Below, one piece after another: positions 28,136 through 36,900 of a stretch of DNA of 64,000 nt (positions are counted from its first letter, which is position 1; every line of letters starts with the position of its first letter). The position numbers and the translations under genes are program-made. The notes beneath the pieces were generated by a model, which was not told where the DNA came from, ran no database searches, and saw only the letters and a list, made by a program, of their open reading frames with translations. This stretch comes from Paenibacillus gorillae (GTDB lineage Bacteria; Bacillota; Bacilli; Paenibacillales; Paenibacillaceae), in NCBI RefSeq assembly GCF_000513275.1, contig NZ_CBVJ010000075.1:57158-121157 (forward strand), written 5' to 3'.

Positions 28136-28716
28136 GCCGGCCCACCGTCCTTGTCCTCAATCGTAATATGCCGCTCCACCACTCGCGATACGGCCTTCGT
28201 CCGGTTGGAATCCAGCAGCACGGGGCCGACACGGTATACCACCGAAAGCTTGTACGACAAATCTCCGAACTGCCACAGCTTCATAAGCTCATCGTTTTCC
28301 ATACTGACTTGAGAGATTCGAGCCGTCTCGCCGCTCTCCGCCAGCGCCCCCTCCAGAAAGGGAGCCCGCAAAACTGAGTTGTCATACAGAACCTGCATCG
28401 CTTTACCCAAAATCCGATGCTCGTCCAGCGACCGGGTTAGACGGTCCGCATTGGAATGCGCCGTGATCATAAAGTAAAGATCAACGGTCAGAGGGGGAAA
28501 TTGCAGCACTCCTCCCCGATCCTGCATCTTCGTACGGCGAGCCTCACCGTTCTCCGTCACATTAAGCAGGAAGAGAGACAGTGAGAGATCCCCCGCATCC
28601 CGAGGCGAAGCCAGACCGATTAATTCCGGCCTTGGGACCGGGTCTGGCGTCATGCTTTCGCGAAGCAGCCGCAATAAACTGGCACCTGTATCTGCAATCA
28701 CCGTATACCCTGCCAT
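28132..28716 (-). CDS. DUF4255 tail-terminator-like protein (Afp16-like)
   Basis: 194 residues from ATG 28716 (GGAGG six bases upstream; two codons earlier is a second ATG). Sequence landmarks of the DUF4255 family: SLSLFLLNVTENGEARRTKM, LQFPPLTVDLYFMITAHSNA, EHRILGKAMQVLYDNSVLRA and QFGDLSYKLSVVYRV. Afp16-type proteins cap the sheath and tube and stop polymerisation. It is the first gene after the promoter at 28762-28790, so it heads the structural transcript. Confidence 0.92.
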   Translation of the reverse strand: MAGYTVIADTGASLLRLLRESMTPDPVPRPELIGLASPRDAGDLSLSLFLLNVTENGEARRTKMQDRGGVLQFPPLTVDLYFMITAHSNADRLTRSLDEHRILGKAMQVLYDNSVLRAPFLEGALAESGETARISQVSMENDELMKLWQFGDLSYKLSVVYRVGPVLLDSNRTKAVSRVVERHITIEDKDGGPA

Positions 28717-28761
28717 CTTCATCCTCCTTCATCCTGCTTAATCCGATCAAACAACGAGACT

Positions 28762-28790
28762 ATTATACTGTTTTTGCTAAAAAATGACTA
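28762..28790 (-). promoter_or_regulatory. Candidate sigma-A promoter of the structural operon
   Basis: Minus strand TAGTCA, 17-base spacer, TATAAT, 46 bases upstream of the DUF4255 start in a 146-base AT-rich gap after the ATPase gene. The -10 is a perfect consensus. This would let structural genes be expressed apart from the regulator-ATPase genes. Confidence 0.6.
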
Positions 28791-28862
28791 CGAAAATTTA
28801 TCAGAAAATGTCAAGTTTTCTCCAAATTTGATAGACCGTGAGAATTTAGCCCGATTAACGCG

Positions 28863-31070
28863 CTAAAGGTAAGGCTCAAAGCTCTCTTTTACGATAATTT
28901 TCCCCATTTTTTGCAGTTCCTGCCTGGACGCTCGTATCATATGGCGCATGCCGATCGGCATGCTTTCACCCGCCGCCAGAAAGGCCGCGGACAGCACAAT
29001 ATTTTTAATATGACCGCCGGTTACCTCAATTCTATCAGCCAAGAAGGACAGGTCGAGTCCGGGGTCCAGCGGAGCCTCTTTCGGAAGCAGCCCTCGGAAA
29101 ATATGCTCGCGGCCTTCTTTGTCAGGAAACGGAAACTGAATGATCGTCTGCATTCTGCGCATAAACGCCTCGTCCATGTTCTGCTGCAAATTTGTTGCTA
29201 GAATCGATACGCCGTCAAATGCTTCGATCCGCTGAAGCAGATAGGCGGCTTCCATATTAGCGTAACGGTCATGCGAATCCTTGACTTCCGTCCGTTTGCC
29301 AAACAGCGCATCGCCCTCATCGAAAAACAGAATCGATCCGCTATTCTCCGCCTCTGCGAACAGCTCTCGCAGGTTTTTCTCCGTCTCGCCGATATATTTG
29401 CTGACTACACGGGACAGATCAATACGATACAGCTCCAGCCCCAGCTCCTTGGCGACAACCTCCGCCGCCATGGTCTTTCCTGTGCCGGGAGGGCCGGCAA
29501 ACAGCATGCTAAGCCCGCGCCCATAAGGCAGCTTTTGCCCAAATCCCCAGCGGCTGTAGACAGTCTCGCCATTCCGGTACCGGCTGCAAGCTTCCTTAAG
29601 CAGTGCAAACGGCTCTTCCGGCAGCACAAGATCATCCCACCCTCTTGAGGGCTTTAGCCTATCGGACAGCTCAGAGAGCCTGTGGCTAACATGGCTGCGG
29701 GACGCTTCATCGATATCCGGAAGAGTAAGTGAACCGCCGCCGCCCAGAGCAGTTCCCCGCCTTGCCTGGCGCATCGTACCCTCAATTTGACCGGGAGTAA
29801 ATTTGTATTTATCCGCCAGCTCTGCAAGGACAGGCATGTCGACACCTCCGTGCGCCGCTTGGGTCCACAGCAGCAGCCTTTGATCGGCAGACGGAACCGT
29901 CAATGCAATATTCAGCAGCCCTGCTCCTTCCGGCAGCGGGAGCTGCTCGCTGCGCCTCTCCTCGCGGGTCAGCCATAACACCGCCGGCTCGTCAGCCGTT
30001 TCCATATACTCATCCAGCATCCGTCTTATTTCCCTAAACATACTGCCGCTCTGCTCTTCTTCTGTTCTTGCCGTCTTGGCCTCCTCGAAGGCAATTACAG
30101 CCCCGCTAAGAACAGCCTCGCGAATAAGCAGCCCCAGCTTCTCCCGAAGCTTCTCTCCAGAAGCAAGAAGTCCATCCAGACGGACAAGCAGCAGCGGCTG
30201 CTTCAGTGCGCGCGTCAAATGACGGGCGAGCAGCTTTTTACCTGCGCCTTGAGGCCCTGCAATCTGTATGAAGGGAAGTGCCGGCTCGTCATAGACGACC
30301 GGCATATCTCCGTCTTCCTCGCCTTGCCCTCTTTCACGGCGGACAGCGGCCGACAATCCTTCCAGCCGCTCGCCCCCGACAAGCATCGGCGGCAGCGTAT
30401 CGCCGTCTTCCGTCAATACAGCACAATCGGACAGCCGTTTGTCCAAACGCTCTGTCTTCAGCAAATAGCCGACAATTCGGGCATCCAGCTTCAAGATCTG
30501 GCGCAGGGAGCTTCTTCCCGGCGGACTATCGGTTTGCTGGAGCAGATAACGCCGCAGGACCGACCCTTCTCCAAGATACAACCGGTCGGACGCTTCATCT
30601 TCCATTCTGTCGCTCAGCATGCTCAAAGCAAGCTCTGCCGTCGGCATGCGCAGCGTCACATCATCATTCAAATATCCGAACCAGCTTTCCCAGCGGGAGT
30701 CGACTTCGGCGGCGAGAACCAGCACAACACAGCGCAGTTCCCATACGCTTAGCTTAAATCGGCCAGCCAGCTGCGCCAGCGGAAGCTTTAATCCCGCTTC
30801 AAGGCTTTCTGCTGCCGCTTCAGCGATCATTCGCTCGGCATGTATGCGCTCGAGGCGGAATTCCTCCAGCGGGTCGTACGAGCCAGGACCATGCTCCATT
30901 TCCAGTGTTCTTTCAATATCTGCTGGAGTAATAACCAGTCCACGCAAAGCAAGCGAGGAATCGCCTGCCGTTTCCCTGCTCTCGAAATGATGCAGCAGCA
31001 GCCGGATTCCCCGCTCTGTAATCGATAACTGATCTTGTATGTATTGCAAGCTGTTATAGTATTTGGACAT
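28863..31070 (-). CDS. eCIS AAA+ ATPase (Afp15-like)
   Basis: 735 residues from ATG 31070 (AAAGGTGA upstream; an ATG nine codons earlier lacks a ribosome site). The N-terminal 200 residues form a helical/winged region. A first, degenerate ATPase module has GPQGAGKK (K in place of T/S) near residue 268. A full AAA+ module follows, with Walker A AGPPGTGKT near 527, Walker B ILFFDEGDALFGKR near 578, and arginine-finger-type FMRRMQTIIQFPFPD. Walker B reads DEGDA where eCIS ATPases usually read DEADA. Such ATPases are conserved in eCIS loci and are needed late in assembly. It lies 33 bases after the phosphatase gene. Confidence 0.93.
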   Translation of the reverse strand: MSKYYNSLQYIQDQLSITERGIRLLLHHFESRETAGDSSLALRGLVITPADIERTLEMEHGPGSYDPLEEFRLERIHAERMIAEAAAESLEAGLKLPLAQLAGRFKLSVWELRCVVLVLAAEVDSRWESWFGYLNDDVTLRMPTAELALSMLSDRMEDEASDRLYLGEGSVLRRYLLQQTDSPPGRSSLRQILKLDARIVGYLLKTERLDKRLSDCAVLTEDGDTLPPMLVGGERLEGLSAAVRRERGQGEEDGDMPVVYDEPALPFIQIAGPQGAGKKLLARHLTRALKQPLLLVRLDGLLASGEKLREKLGLLIREAVLSGAVIAFEEAKTARTEEEQSGSMFREIRRMLDEYMETADEPAVLWLTREERRSEQLPLPEGAGLLNIALTVPSADQRLLLWTQAAHGGVDMPVLAELADKYKFTPGQIEGTMRQARRGTALGGGGSLTLPDIDEASRSHVSHRLSELSDRLKPSRGWDDLVLPEEPFALLKEACSRYRNGETVYSRWGFGQKLPYGRGLSMLFAGPPGTGKTMAAEVVAKELGLELYRIDLSRVVSKYIGETEKNLRELFAEAENSGSILFFDEGDALFGKRTEVKDSHDRYANMEAAYLLQRIEAFDGVSILATNLQQNMDEAFMRRMQTIIQFPFPDKEGREHIFRGLLPKEAPLDPGLDLSFLADRIEVTGGHIKNIVLSAAFLAAGESMPIGMRHMIRASRQELQKMGKIIVKESFEPYL

Positions 31071-31103
31071 CTTCGCTTCACCTTTGCCTTGTAGCATATG
31101 CGC

Positions 31104-32300
31104 TTAGCGGCGCGTAAGACAGAGAACTGCAATATCGTCGGACTGAGGCGCTCCATCAGCAAACATAAAGACGTCCATTAATAAAGCATCGATAATTTCT
31201 GCACTGGAATAGTCCTTCGTCTGTGTTAAAAACTGCTGCAGCCGGCCAGTCGAATATTGCTCCTGGCGCGCATTTTCAGCTTCTGTAATGCCGTCTGTAT
31301 AAATAACAAGCTTATCGCCGCGTTCAAGCTGCAATTTAACATCCTTGTAAGTAAAATCCGGGAAAGAGCCCAGCGGAATACCCTTGGCAAGCCGGATTGG
31401 AAGCACCTCACCACCAGCCTTCACGACATATGGCGTACAATGTCCCCCGTCGCTCAGAACCGCTTCGCCAGTAGAGATTTGCAGCACGCCGCATACGATC
31501 GTTGCAAACAGCTGAGCGTTATCAAGGCAAAGCTCGTCATTTACTTTTTTCAACAGCTCGCCGGGCGACAGCTCGGGATGCATTTTCCCTTTCAGCAGCG
31601 ACAGCGTCATCGCCATGAACAGCGCGGCCGGTATGCCTTTATCCGAAACGTCGCCAAGTGTGAAAAACAAATGGTCATCGTCGATTTTGAAAAAATTATA
31701 AAAATCGCCGCCGACTTCTTTTGCCGATTTCAACAACGCACAAACGTCGAACGGCTCATTCGCTGACGGCATCGTTGTCGGTAGGAAGCTTAGCTGAATG
31801 CTGCCCGCAATTTGAAGTTCGCTCTCCAGCCTTTCCTTTAACGCGGTAGCCAATTGAAGCTCATTAACGGACTCCTCCGACACTTCATGCAGCAGCGCAT
31901 TGTCTAGAGCGAGAGCCAGAGGGCCCGAAAGCTTGTCCAGCAATTCACGATCCGCAGCTGTCAATGCTGAACCGCCTCTTTTACCCGCAGCTTGAAGCAC
32001 GCCGATCTGGCGTCCCCTTGCTGTAAGCGGTACGGATATGGCCCCTGTCTCATCCAAGCCGCCCCCGCCCGTTTCACCAGCTAGAGTAATGGCCGCCTTC
32101 TCCGCATGAACAAGCCGCTTGACCGCCTCTGCTCCTTGCTGCAGCAGTACCTGCTTCAACGTAGCCGAATACATCTGAGAGCTGAGCTCGAATAGCATGT
32201 CCGACTGTTTGACTTGCGCAGCGAGCCGTCTGTTTCTTGCCCACAGCACCGCAGCAGCTCCAAGCCCTAAAGCGCCTGCGATCCACCCTGCAATTGCCAA
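31104..32300 (-). CDS. Membrane-anchored GAF-PP2C phosphatase (RsbU/SpoIIE-type)
   Basis: 398 residues. Residues 3-22 are a hydrophobic anchor, 45-155 a GAF-like sensor domain, and 185-395 a PP2C/SpoIIE phosphatase. The phosphatase shows KEVGGDFYNFF, LGDVSDKGIPAALFM, YTDGITEAENA and SDDIAVLCL, with the acidic metal ligands intact. Enzymes of this type dephosphorylate a STAS antagonist so that it can capture the anti-sigma kinase. The STAS and kinase genes lie immediately upstream in the same direction, making a full partner-switching set next to the eCIS ATPase. The signal sensed is unknown. Confidence 0.9.
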   Translation of the reverse strand: MAIAGWIAGALGLGAAAVLWARNRRLAAQVKQSDMLFELSSQMYSATLKQVLLQQGAEAVKRLVHAEKAAITLAGETGGGGLDETGAISVPLTARGRQIGVLQAAGKRGGSALTAADRELLDKLSGPLALALDNALLHEVSEESVNELQLATALKERLESELQIAGSIQLSFLPTTMPSANEPFDVCALLKSAKEVGGDFYNFFKIDDDHLFFTLGDVSDKGIPAALFMAMTLSLLKGKMHPELSPGELLKKVNDELCLDNAQLFATIVCGVLQISTGEAVLSDGGHCTPYVVKAGGEVLPIRLAKGIPLGSFPDFTYKDVKLQLERGDKLVIYTDGITEAENARQEQYSTGRLQQFLTQTKDYSSAEIIDALLMDVFMFADGAPQSDDIAVLCLTRR

Positions 32301-32327
32301 AGCCGCTCCCCCTTTCTTCTCACCAAT

Positions 32328-32672
32328 CTATACGCCGGCTCCGAATTTATCGAGCGCTTCCTCACGTGTCGCAGCCATCTCCAGAATGTTCGTAAACCCG
32401 GACATCTCAAAAACATCCAGCACTTGCTCGCCAAGGCTCGCACAGATCATTCTGCCCTTAGAAGCCCGAAGCTTCTTGGCTGCTACCAAAATGACACGAA
32501 GCCCTGCACTGCTTATATATTGCAAGCCGCTAAAATCAAAAATAAATTGCTGCTTCCCCTCGGCTACCTGCTGCAAAAAAGCTTGCTCCGCGATCGAAGC
32601 GTTATTCCCGTCCAGTCTTCCCTCAAGCGGTAAAACGGTAATTCCATTAATGTCCTGCGTCTCGATATTCAT
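32328..32672 (-). CDS. STAS-domain anti-sigma factor antagonist (RsbV-like)
   Basis: 114 residues from ATG 32672, with GGAGG nine bases upstream; the gene begins inside the end of the kinase gene (26-base overlap). The STAS motif is DFSGLQYISSAGLRVILVAA; by alignment with DSSG, Ser55 is the likely phosphorylation site. In the usual scheme the unphosphorylated protein binds the RsbW-type kinase and frees its target. No sigma factor gene is adjacent, so the released target may be another regulator or lie elsewhere. Confidence 0.9.
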   Translation of the reverse strand: MNIETQDINGITVLPLEGRLDGNNASIAEQAFLQQVAEGKQQFIFDFSGLQYISSAGLRVILVAAKKLRASKGRMICASLGEQVLDVFEMSGFTNILEMAATREEALDKFGAGV

Positions 32673-33150
32673 CTGTATTGTCCTCCTGCTTGCCATTGTT
32701 CGTCTTCTTGTTTATGTAGCTGAACGTCTTGCTCATCCGAAAACGATTGCGCTCATCCGTCCGCTCGTAGTGGATGTCGTCCATCAATTGTTTCACAAAA
32801 AAAATGCCAAGGCCCCCGATATCCCGGTCCTCCAGCTCTAGCGACCTGTCCGGGTCTGCCTCCTCCAGCGGATTGAACGGCACGCCCGCATCCTCGATTT
32901 TTAGCTCAGCAGCCAGCGGAGAAGCAGATACACTTACGGAAATATAATGCTCTCCGCCCGCGGGAAAACCGTAGTTGACGATATTGACGATCAGTTCCTC
33001 GCAGGCCAGCGACAAATCAAGCTTAGCCCGCGGTGGCCAGCCTGCCTCCTCGCCAACCGCTTCCAGCCATTCATTAAGCCGCTCCAGCTCGTCCACCCGG
33101 TTGTGCAGCTGAATTTCCCGGGCAATCGGAAATTGCCAAGCGTTCGACAT
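32647..33150 (-). CDS. RsbW-type serine kinase / anti-sigma factor
   Basis: 167 residues from ATG 33150, which follows AGGAGGG. It shows the HATPase_c_2 boxes: N box EELIVNIVNYGF, G1 IEDAGVPFNPLEEAD, G2 DIGGLGIFFVKQLMDD. Proteins of this type phosphorylate a STAS antagonist and hold a sigma factor or other client. An unusual short, polar C-terminal tail after NRFRMSKTF may be involved in partner choice. First gene of the three-gene partner-switching set. Confidence 0.88.
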   Translation of the reverse strand: MSNAWQFPIAREIQLHNRVDELERLNEWLEAVGEEAGWPPRAKLDLSLACEELIVNIVNYGFPAGGEHYISVSVSASPLAAELKIEDAGVPFNPLEEADPDRSLELEDRDIGGLGIFFVKQLMDDIHYERTDERNRFRMSKTFSYINKKTNNGKQEDNTDEYRDAGH

Positions 33151-33313
33151 CCGCAACCCTCCTGCATAAAAAGTTCGGAGCCGAGCCCCGCATCCGCCTG
33201 CTGCCAGGCCATTAATGACAGCAATCCCGTCCGAATGATGTAACTATTCTACGAAAAAGAGATGAATCCTGCCGCTTTTGTCGAAAAAGCCGGGATTAAG
33301 GCTGCAGCGCCGA

Positions 33314-34021
33314 TTAAGGCCGTTGAAAAAGCCCTTTTTCGAAAGCATAACGGGTTAACTGCACGCGGTTGTCCAAGTGCAGCTTTTGTAAAATATTTTT
33401 CAAATGGTTTTTGACCGTATGCTCCGATAACCCGAAAGCAGCTGCAATCTCACGGTTCGATTCACCGGTAACTACCCGCTCCAAAATCTCCTTCTCCCTT
33501 TCCGTCAACGGCGTCGTCATGGAGGCCTCTCCGCCGGACCGGACCGGCTGGCCGCTTTGTGGAATGCCGCCTGCTCCTCCCCGGGCAGAAAATTCCTGCA
33601 GCAGCCGGAAGGCCAGCTCCTTCGACATTGGCGCCTCATCTACCGCCACCGCCCGCAAATATTCGAGCCAAGCCGATGGAGCTAAGTTTTTGAGCAAATA
33701 GCCCTGTGCTCCTCTTTTGATAGCCTCGAACAAATTTGTGATATCGTCGGATACTGTCACCATGACGATTTTCAATGCCGGGTGCAAAAATTTGAGCCGC
33801 TGTGTCGCTTCCAGCCCGCCCATGCCCGGCATATTAATGTCCATCAGAACAAGATCCGGGAGCACATCGTCAATTCTCGCAATGGCCTCCTCACCGCTGG
33901 CCGCCTCACCGGCGATTTCAAAAGAAGGATCGCTGCCGACGATCTCTCGCATGCCTTCGCGTCCATGGGGGTGGTCATCGATTAAAAACACCCTTATTTT
34001 CATCGTACCGCCGTCTGTCAT
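33314..34021 (-). CDS. NarL/LuxR-type response regulator
   Basis: 235 residues. The receiver domain has the acidic pair LIDDHP, phospho-acceptor Asp61 in LMDINMPGMGG, and Lys in GYLLKNLAP. The C-terminal LuxR HTH reads LTEREKEILERVVTGESNRE followed by IAAAFGLSEHTVKNHLKNIL. The ATG at 34021 overlaps the repaired stop of the histidine kinase (ATGA), so the two were coupled. Probably controls the genes around it. A second in-frame ATG lies at 34003. Confidence 0.92.
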   Translation of the reverse strand: MTDGGTMKIRVFLIDDHPHGREGMREIVGSDPSFEIAGEAASGEEAIARIDDVLPDLVLMDINMPGMGGLEATQRLKFLHPALKIVMVTVSDDITNLFEAIKRGAQGYLLKNLAPSAWLEYLRAVAVDEAPMSKELAFRLLQEFSARGGAGGIPQSGQPVRSGGEASMTTPLTEREKEILERVVTGESNREIAAAFGLSEHTVKNHLKNILQKLHLDNRVQLTRYAFEKGLFQRP

Positions 34022-34880
34022 TGTCCAGCCTCGCTTTCATTCGTTATTTCAACTTCCGTGCCTTCTCCAGTCCTGCCCGCTATTCGCAGCGTCCAGCCCA
34101 TCCGTTCTGCACGGTCGCGCATCATCCGGACTCCGTATTCCCCTTTTCCTCCAGACTGCTCTGGCTGGTCCCAATACCGTTATCCCGGATGAGGCAGCGG
34201 AATGTGGTGCCGCTCCCGGACGGCTGTCCTGCCGCTTCGGTGCAAATAACGCTGGCGACGCTCGCATTCGCATGCTTGCGGATATTCATTAACGCTTCTC
34301 TGATAATGGCCAGCAGCTCAATTTTGTGCTTATTCGACAGCAGCCCTTCACTGAGCCGCCAATCGATAACGACCTTCATCCCGCTCGTCTGCCGCATTTC
34401 CTCTGCCAGCGTATGAATCGCCAGATTCCAGGAGACATCGTCCGCTGCGGGAATCGACTGCAAGCTGGCGATCGACTGCCGGACATCCTCGTAGACATGC
34501 TTGATGGTGCCGCGGATTTGCTCCCTTTTCTGCAGCGCCGCTTCCTCCGATTCCGCATGCTCCAGACGATCCATCTGTACCGACAGCAGAAACAGCGACT
34601 GCGAGATGCCGTCATGCAGCTCGCGCCCAAGCTGCTCACGCTGCTCCAGCGACGCTTTCGCCAATTGCTCACGCTGCAGCGCCTCCTGTGTCTGCTCCAG
34701 CTTCGCGAAGAGTCCCCGCAGCAGCGTCAGCGTCACAATCAAGACTAGAAGCGGAGCCAGCAGATTGCCGAGATCCATCGATATATATTGCAATAAAAAA
34801 GCATGACGGGTATATTCCCACAGCCCGATTGTAACTGTAGGAATCCACAGAATAAGAAATTTCAGCCACTTATAAGACAT
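34018..34880 (-). CDS. NarL-family sensor histidine kinase, frameshifted in G2 box
   Basis: From ATG 34880 the protein has two membrane segments (about 8-25 and 35-57), a coiled region, a HisKA_3 motif GRELHDGISQSLFLL with His89, and an N box IREALMNIRKHANAS. The current frame stops at 34122 soon after IRDNGIG. One base earlier in phase, the expected end follows: GKGEYGVRMMRDRAERMGWT, then LRIAGRTGEGTEVEI to a stop at 34018-34020 that overlaps the regulator start. A lost G at about 34148-34152 (GAGGG read as GAGG) explains this. Without repair the kinase lacks its ATP-lid region and is probably inactive. Confidence 0.85.
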
Positions 34881-35072
34881 GCATGCTCCACCTGCCGCTT
34901 CCCCATTATTACCCTCCAGTGTACTAGACCGATTCGGAAAGAACAATTACGGTATTGTGACAGTTGCTTCAACGAAATTCAGCCATTTTTATCCATTCTA
35001 TGCTACAATGAGACGAGCATTTTTAAACGTATAGCATGAGGAGCACTAGCAAATAGAAAGGGAGTATTTGCC

Positions 35073-36032
35073 TTGCATCAGCGAATATCGAAGAAACAGA
35101 AGGCATCGCAGCAGGCGGGGCCGGTCATTCAGAAAAAAACTTCTTCAAGCGGGGCAGCTGTCCCTATGCCCTCCTCCCGGATCGCCCAGCTTCAACAGAC
35201 GGCTGGCAACCGCGCCGTTGCACAGCTGCTGCAAACTCAGGACTCCGAATCGGCGACTCCGCAAGCGAGTCCTAACCGGACAGGCTTGCCGGATCAGTTG
35301 AAATCAGGCGTGGAGCAGCTCTCCGGCATGTCTATGGACGATGTCAAGGTTCACTATAACTCTTCCAAGCCTTCGCAGCTCAACGCACTGGCTTACGCCC
35401 AGGGCAGCCAGATCCATGTCGGTCCGGGCCAAGAGAAGCACTTGCCTCATGAGGCTTGGCATGTTGTCCAGCAGAAGCAAGGGCGGGTAAAGCCCACTAC
35501 CCAAATGGGCGATGTTGATGTGAACGATAATCCGTCTCTCGAAGGCGAAGCAGACCGCATGGGCGCATCAGCCGCAAGAAGCGGAACTGGCGTCTCTTCA
35601 AAAGAGCTCGCCGATGTCCCTGCCCCGTCCGGCTCCGCTCAGCTGTTCACCGGAGCGAACGAGGACAACCTTGACCGGTTAAAAAAATCACGCACAGCAT
35701 CGGGCAACGACAATATGCAGCTGGATCATTCCGTCTCGCAGGACATGATGAAAAAGCTGGCGGCAACTGCAGCCAGTATTGGTGAGATGGTACAACCCAG
35801 TGCTACTCAATATGTACTGACAAAAGCCGCATACACAAAGTTCAGCGATGCAGCCAAGCCCGAGGAAGGGGAAAGCGGGTTGAAAAACACGCTGCTGAAT
35901 TTGAAAAAACAATATAACCCCCGGTTACCAGCTTACAACTGGCAACCCGGGCTCCGGCTTCGATCCGCAAATGGTGATGAGCGGCAACAAATCCGTGCAA
36001 ACCCAGCGAAGCGCATCCATCCTGGAACTTGA
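35073..36032 (+). CDS. DUF4157 (eCIS core domain) cargo protein, N-terminal part
   Basis: 319 residues as read, starting at TTG 35073 eight bases after AAAGGGAG. Residues 1-60 are a basic, Gln/Ser-rich leader. About 75-165 is the DUF4157 domain typical of eCIS-linked cargo (GLPDQLKSGVEQLSGMSMDD, VKVHYNSSKPSQLNALAYAQ, GSQIHVGPGQEKHLPHEAWH, VVQQKQGRVKPT), retaining an HEAWH zinc-protease-like motif. About 205-300 starts another domain (QLDHSVSQDMMKKLAA). After NWQPG the frame goes wrong; the sequence continues in another phase at 35971-36816. Likely a toxin or carrier loaded in the particle. It is divergent from the sensor kinase gene. Confidence 0.85.
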   Translation: MHQRISKKQKASQQAGPVIQKKTSSSGAAVPMPSSRIAQLQQTAGNRAVAQLLQTQDSESATPQASPNRTGLPDQLKSGVEQLSGMSMDDVKVHYNSSKPSQLNALAYAQGSQIHVGPGQEKHLPHEAWHVVQQKQGRVKPTTQMGDVDVNDNPSLEGEADRMGASAARSGTGVSSKELADVPAPSGSAQLFTGANEDNLDRLKKSRTASGNDNMQLDHSVSQDMMKKLAATAASIGEMVQPSATQYVLTKAAYTKFSDAAKPEEGESGLKNTLLNLKKQYNPRLPAYNWQPGLRLRSANGDERQQIRANPAKRIHPGT

Positions 36033-36816
36033 CACTCAGATCCGCAAGCTCGCATTGCTGCCGGTGTTGAATCATCAAGAAGCCATCGACAGCTATGACG
36101 AAGGGCTGGATACCACCATTGCAACCGTACTGGAAGCGATCGCTGACTGCTTGACCGAAATCCAAAAGGGAGCCGCACCTGTATTTGATCCCGCCATCTG
36201 GTACAGTTACAAGCCGGATGAGGATACGGCTGAAAAGAAAGTCAAACGGGTGTCTGCTGAATGGCTGGACGCCAAGCCCGCCGAGCTCGGCCGGGACAAA
36301 GGCAATTATCCACCAAACCTGGCGCCGGTAACCTTTGACTGGGATATTACGGTTCCCATCTTTACCAAAAGAAAAATAGAAAAACAGAAAAAAAATAAAC
36401 AGGCAGTCGACATCGATCACCGGGTAAGAACCGTATCCGTATCCGTGTCAATTCCAGTTAAATGCTGGAAGCACATTTATGACCGGCATTTTATCCCAAC
36501 CTTCGCAGGAAAAATTGAAGCGATCAATACCTTTTGGAAAACCAATCCTTTCACGGCCATTACCCAACAGCTCATTCAACCGGAAATTGATATGCTGATC
36601 GATAGAAAATTGGATTTGCCGTTCGTAGACAACAGTATCAACAGTGAAAAATCGATAATGATCAACGAGTATGTCAATATGCTGTTTTTCCAAGGAACAA
36701 TTGATCCCTTTGTTGATGACGACGACGAGCTTTCCTTGGCGATCGAGCTGAAATCCATCGCTCCCCAGGATTCGGGACTGGGATACGGAATCACGCCTTC
36801 TCTGCTGCAAGCCTGA
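35971..36816 (+). CDS. DUF4157 cargo protein, C-terminal part (frameshifted)
   Basis: 281 residues as an open frame from ATG 35971, but upstream codons in this phase read PGSGFDPQ and join smoothly to NWQPG of the preceding frame if one base is removed from CCCGGG at about 35946-35951. The joined protein would be about 580 residues. The sequence is unique to me: helical at first (RSASILELDTQIRKLALLPV), then mixed, with two runs of charged residues (KRKIEKQKKNKQ, DDDDELS). As a C-terminal region after a DUF4157 domain it may be the toxic or functional payload. No ribosome site supports an independent start. Confidence 0.65.
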   Translation: MVMSGNKSVQTQRSASILELDTQIRKLALLPVLNHQEAIDSYDEGLDTTIATVLEAIADCLTEIQKGAAPVFDPAIWYSYKPDEDTAEKKVKRVSAEWLDAKPAELGRDKGNYPPNLAPVTFDWDITVPIFTKRKIEKQKKNKQAVDIDHRVRTVSVSVSIPVKCWKHIYDRHFIPTFAGKIEAINTFWKTNPFTAITQQLIQPEIDMLIDRKLDLPFVDNSINSEKSIMINEYVNMLFFQGTIDPFVDDDDELSLAIELKSIAPQDSGLGYGITPSLLQA

Positions 36817-36900
36817 TTAGCCCTGCCTTCATCAGCTGTATAAGATTGTCCCGTTGCGTAAATGATGAGAAGAACATGCGGATGAAGGAGGAGTGGCGGC

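Noticed and set aside
33151..33313. Sigma-B promoter before the partner-switching genes
   Set aside because: A GTTACA...GGGATT pair has the wrong spacing (10 bases) and weak match.
4027..36816. Prophage
   Set aside because: No capsid, terminase, portal, integrase, holin or attachment sites; ATPase, DUF4255 and DUF4157 genes point to eCIS.
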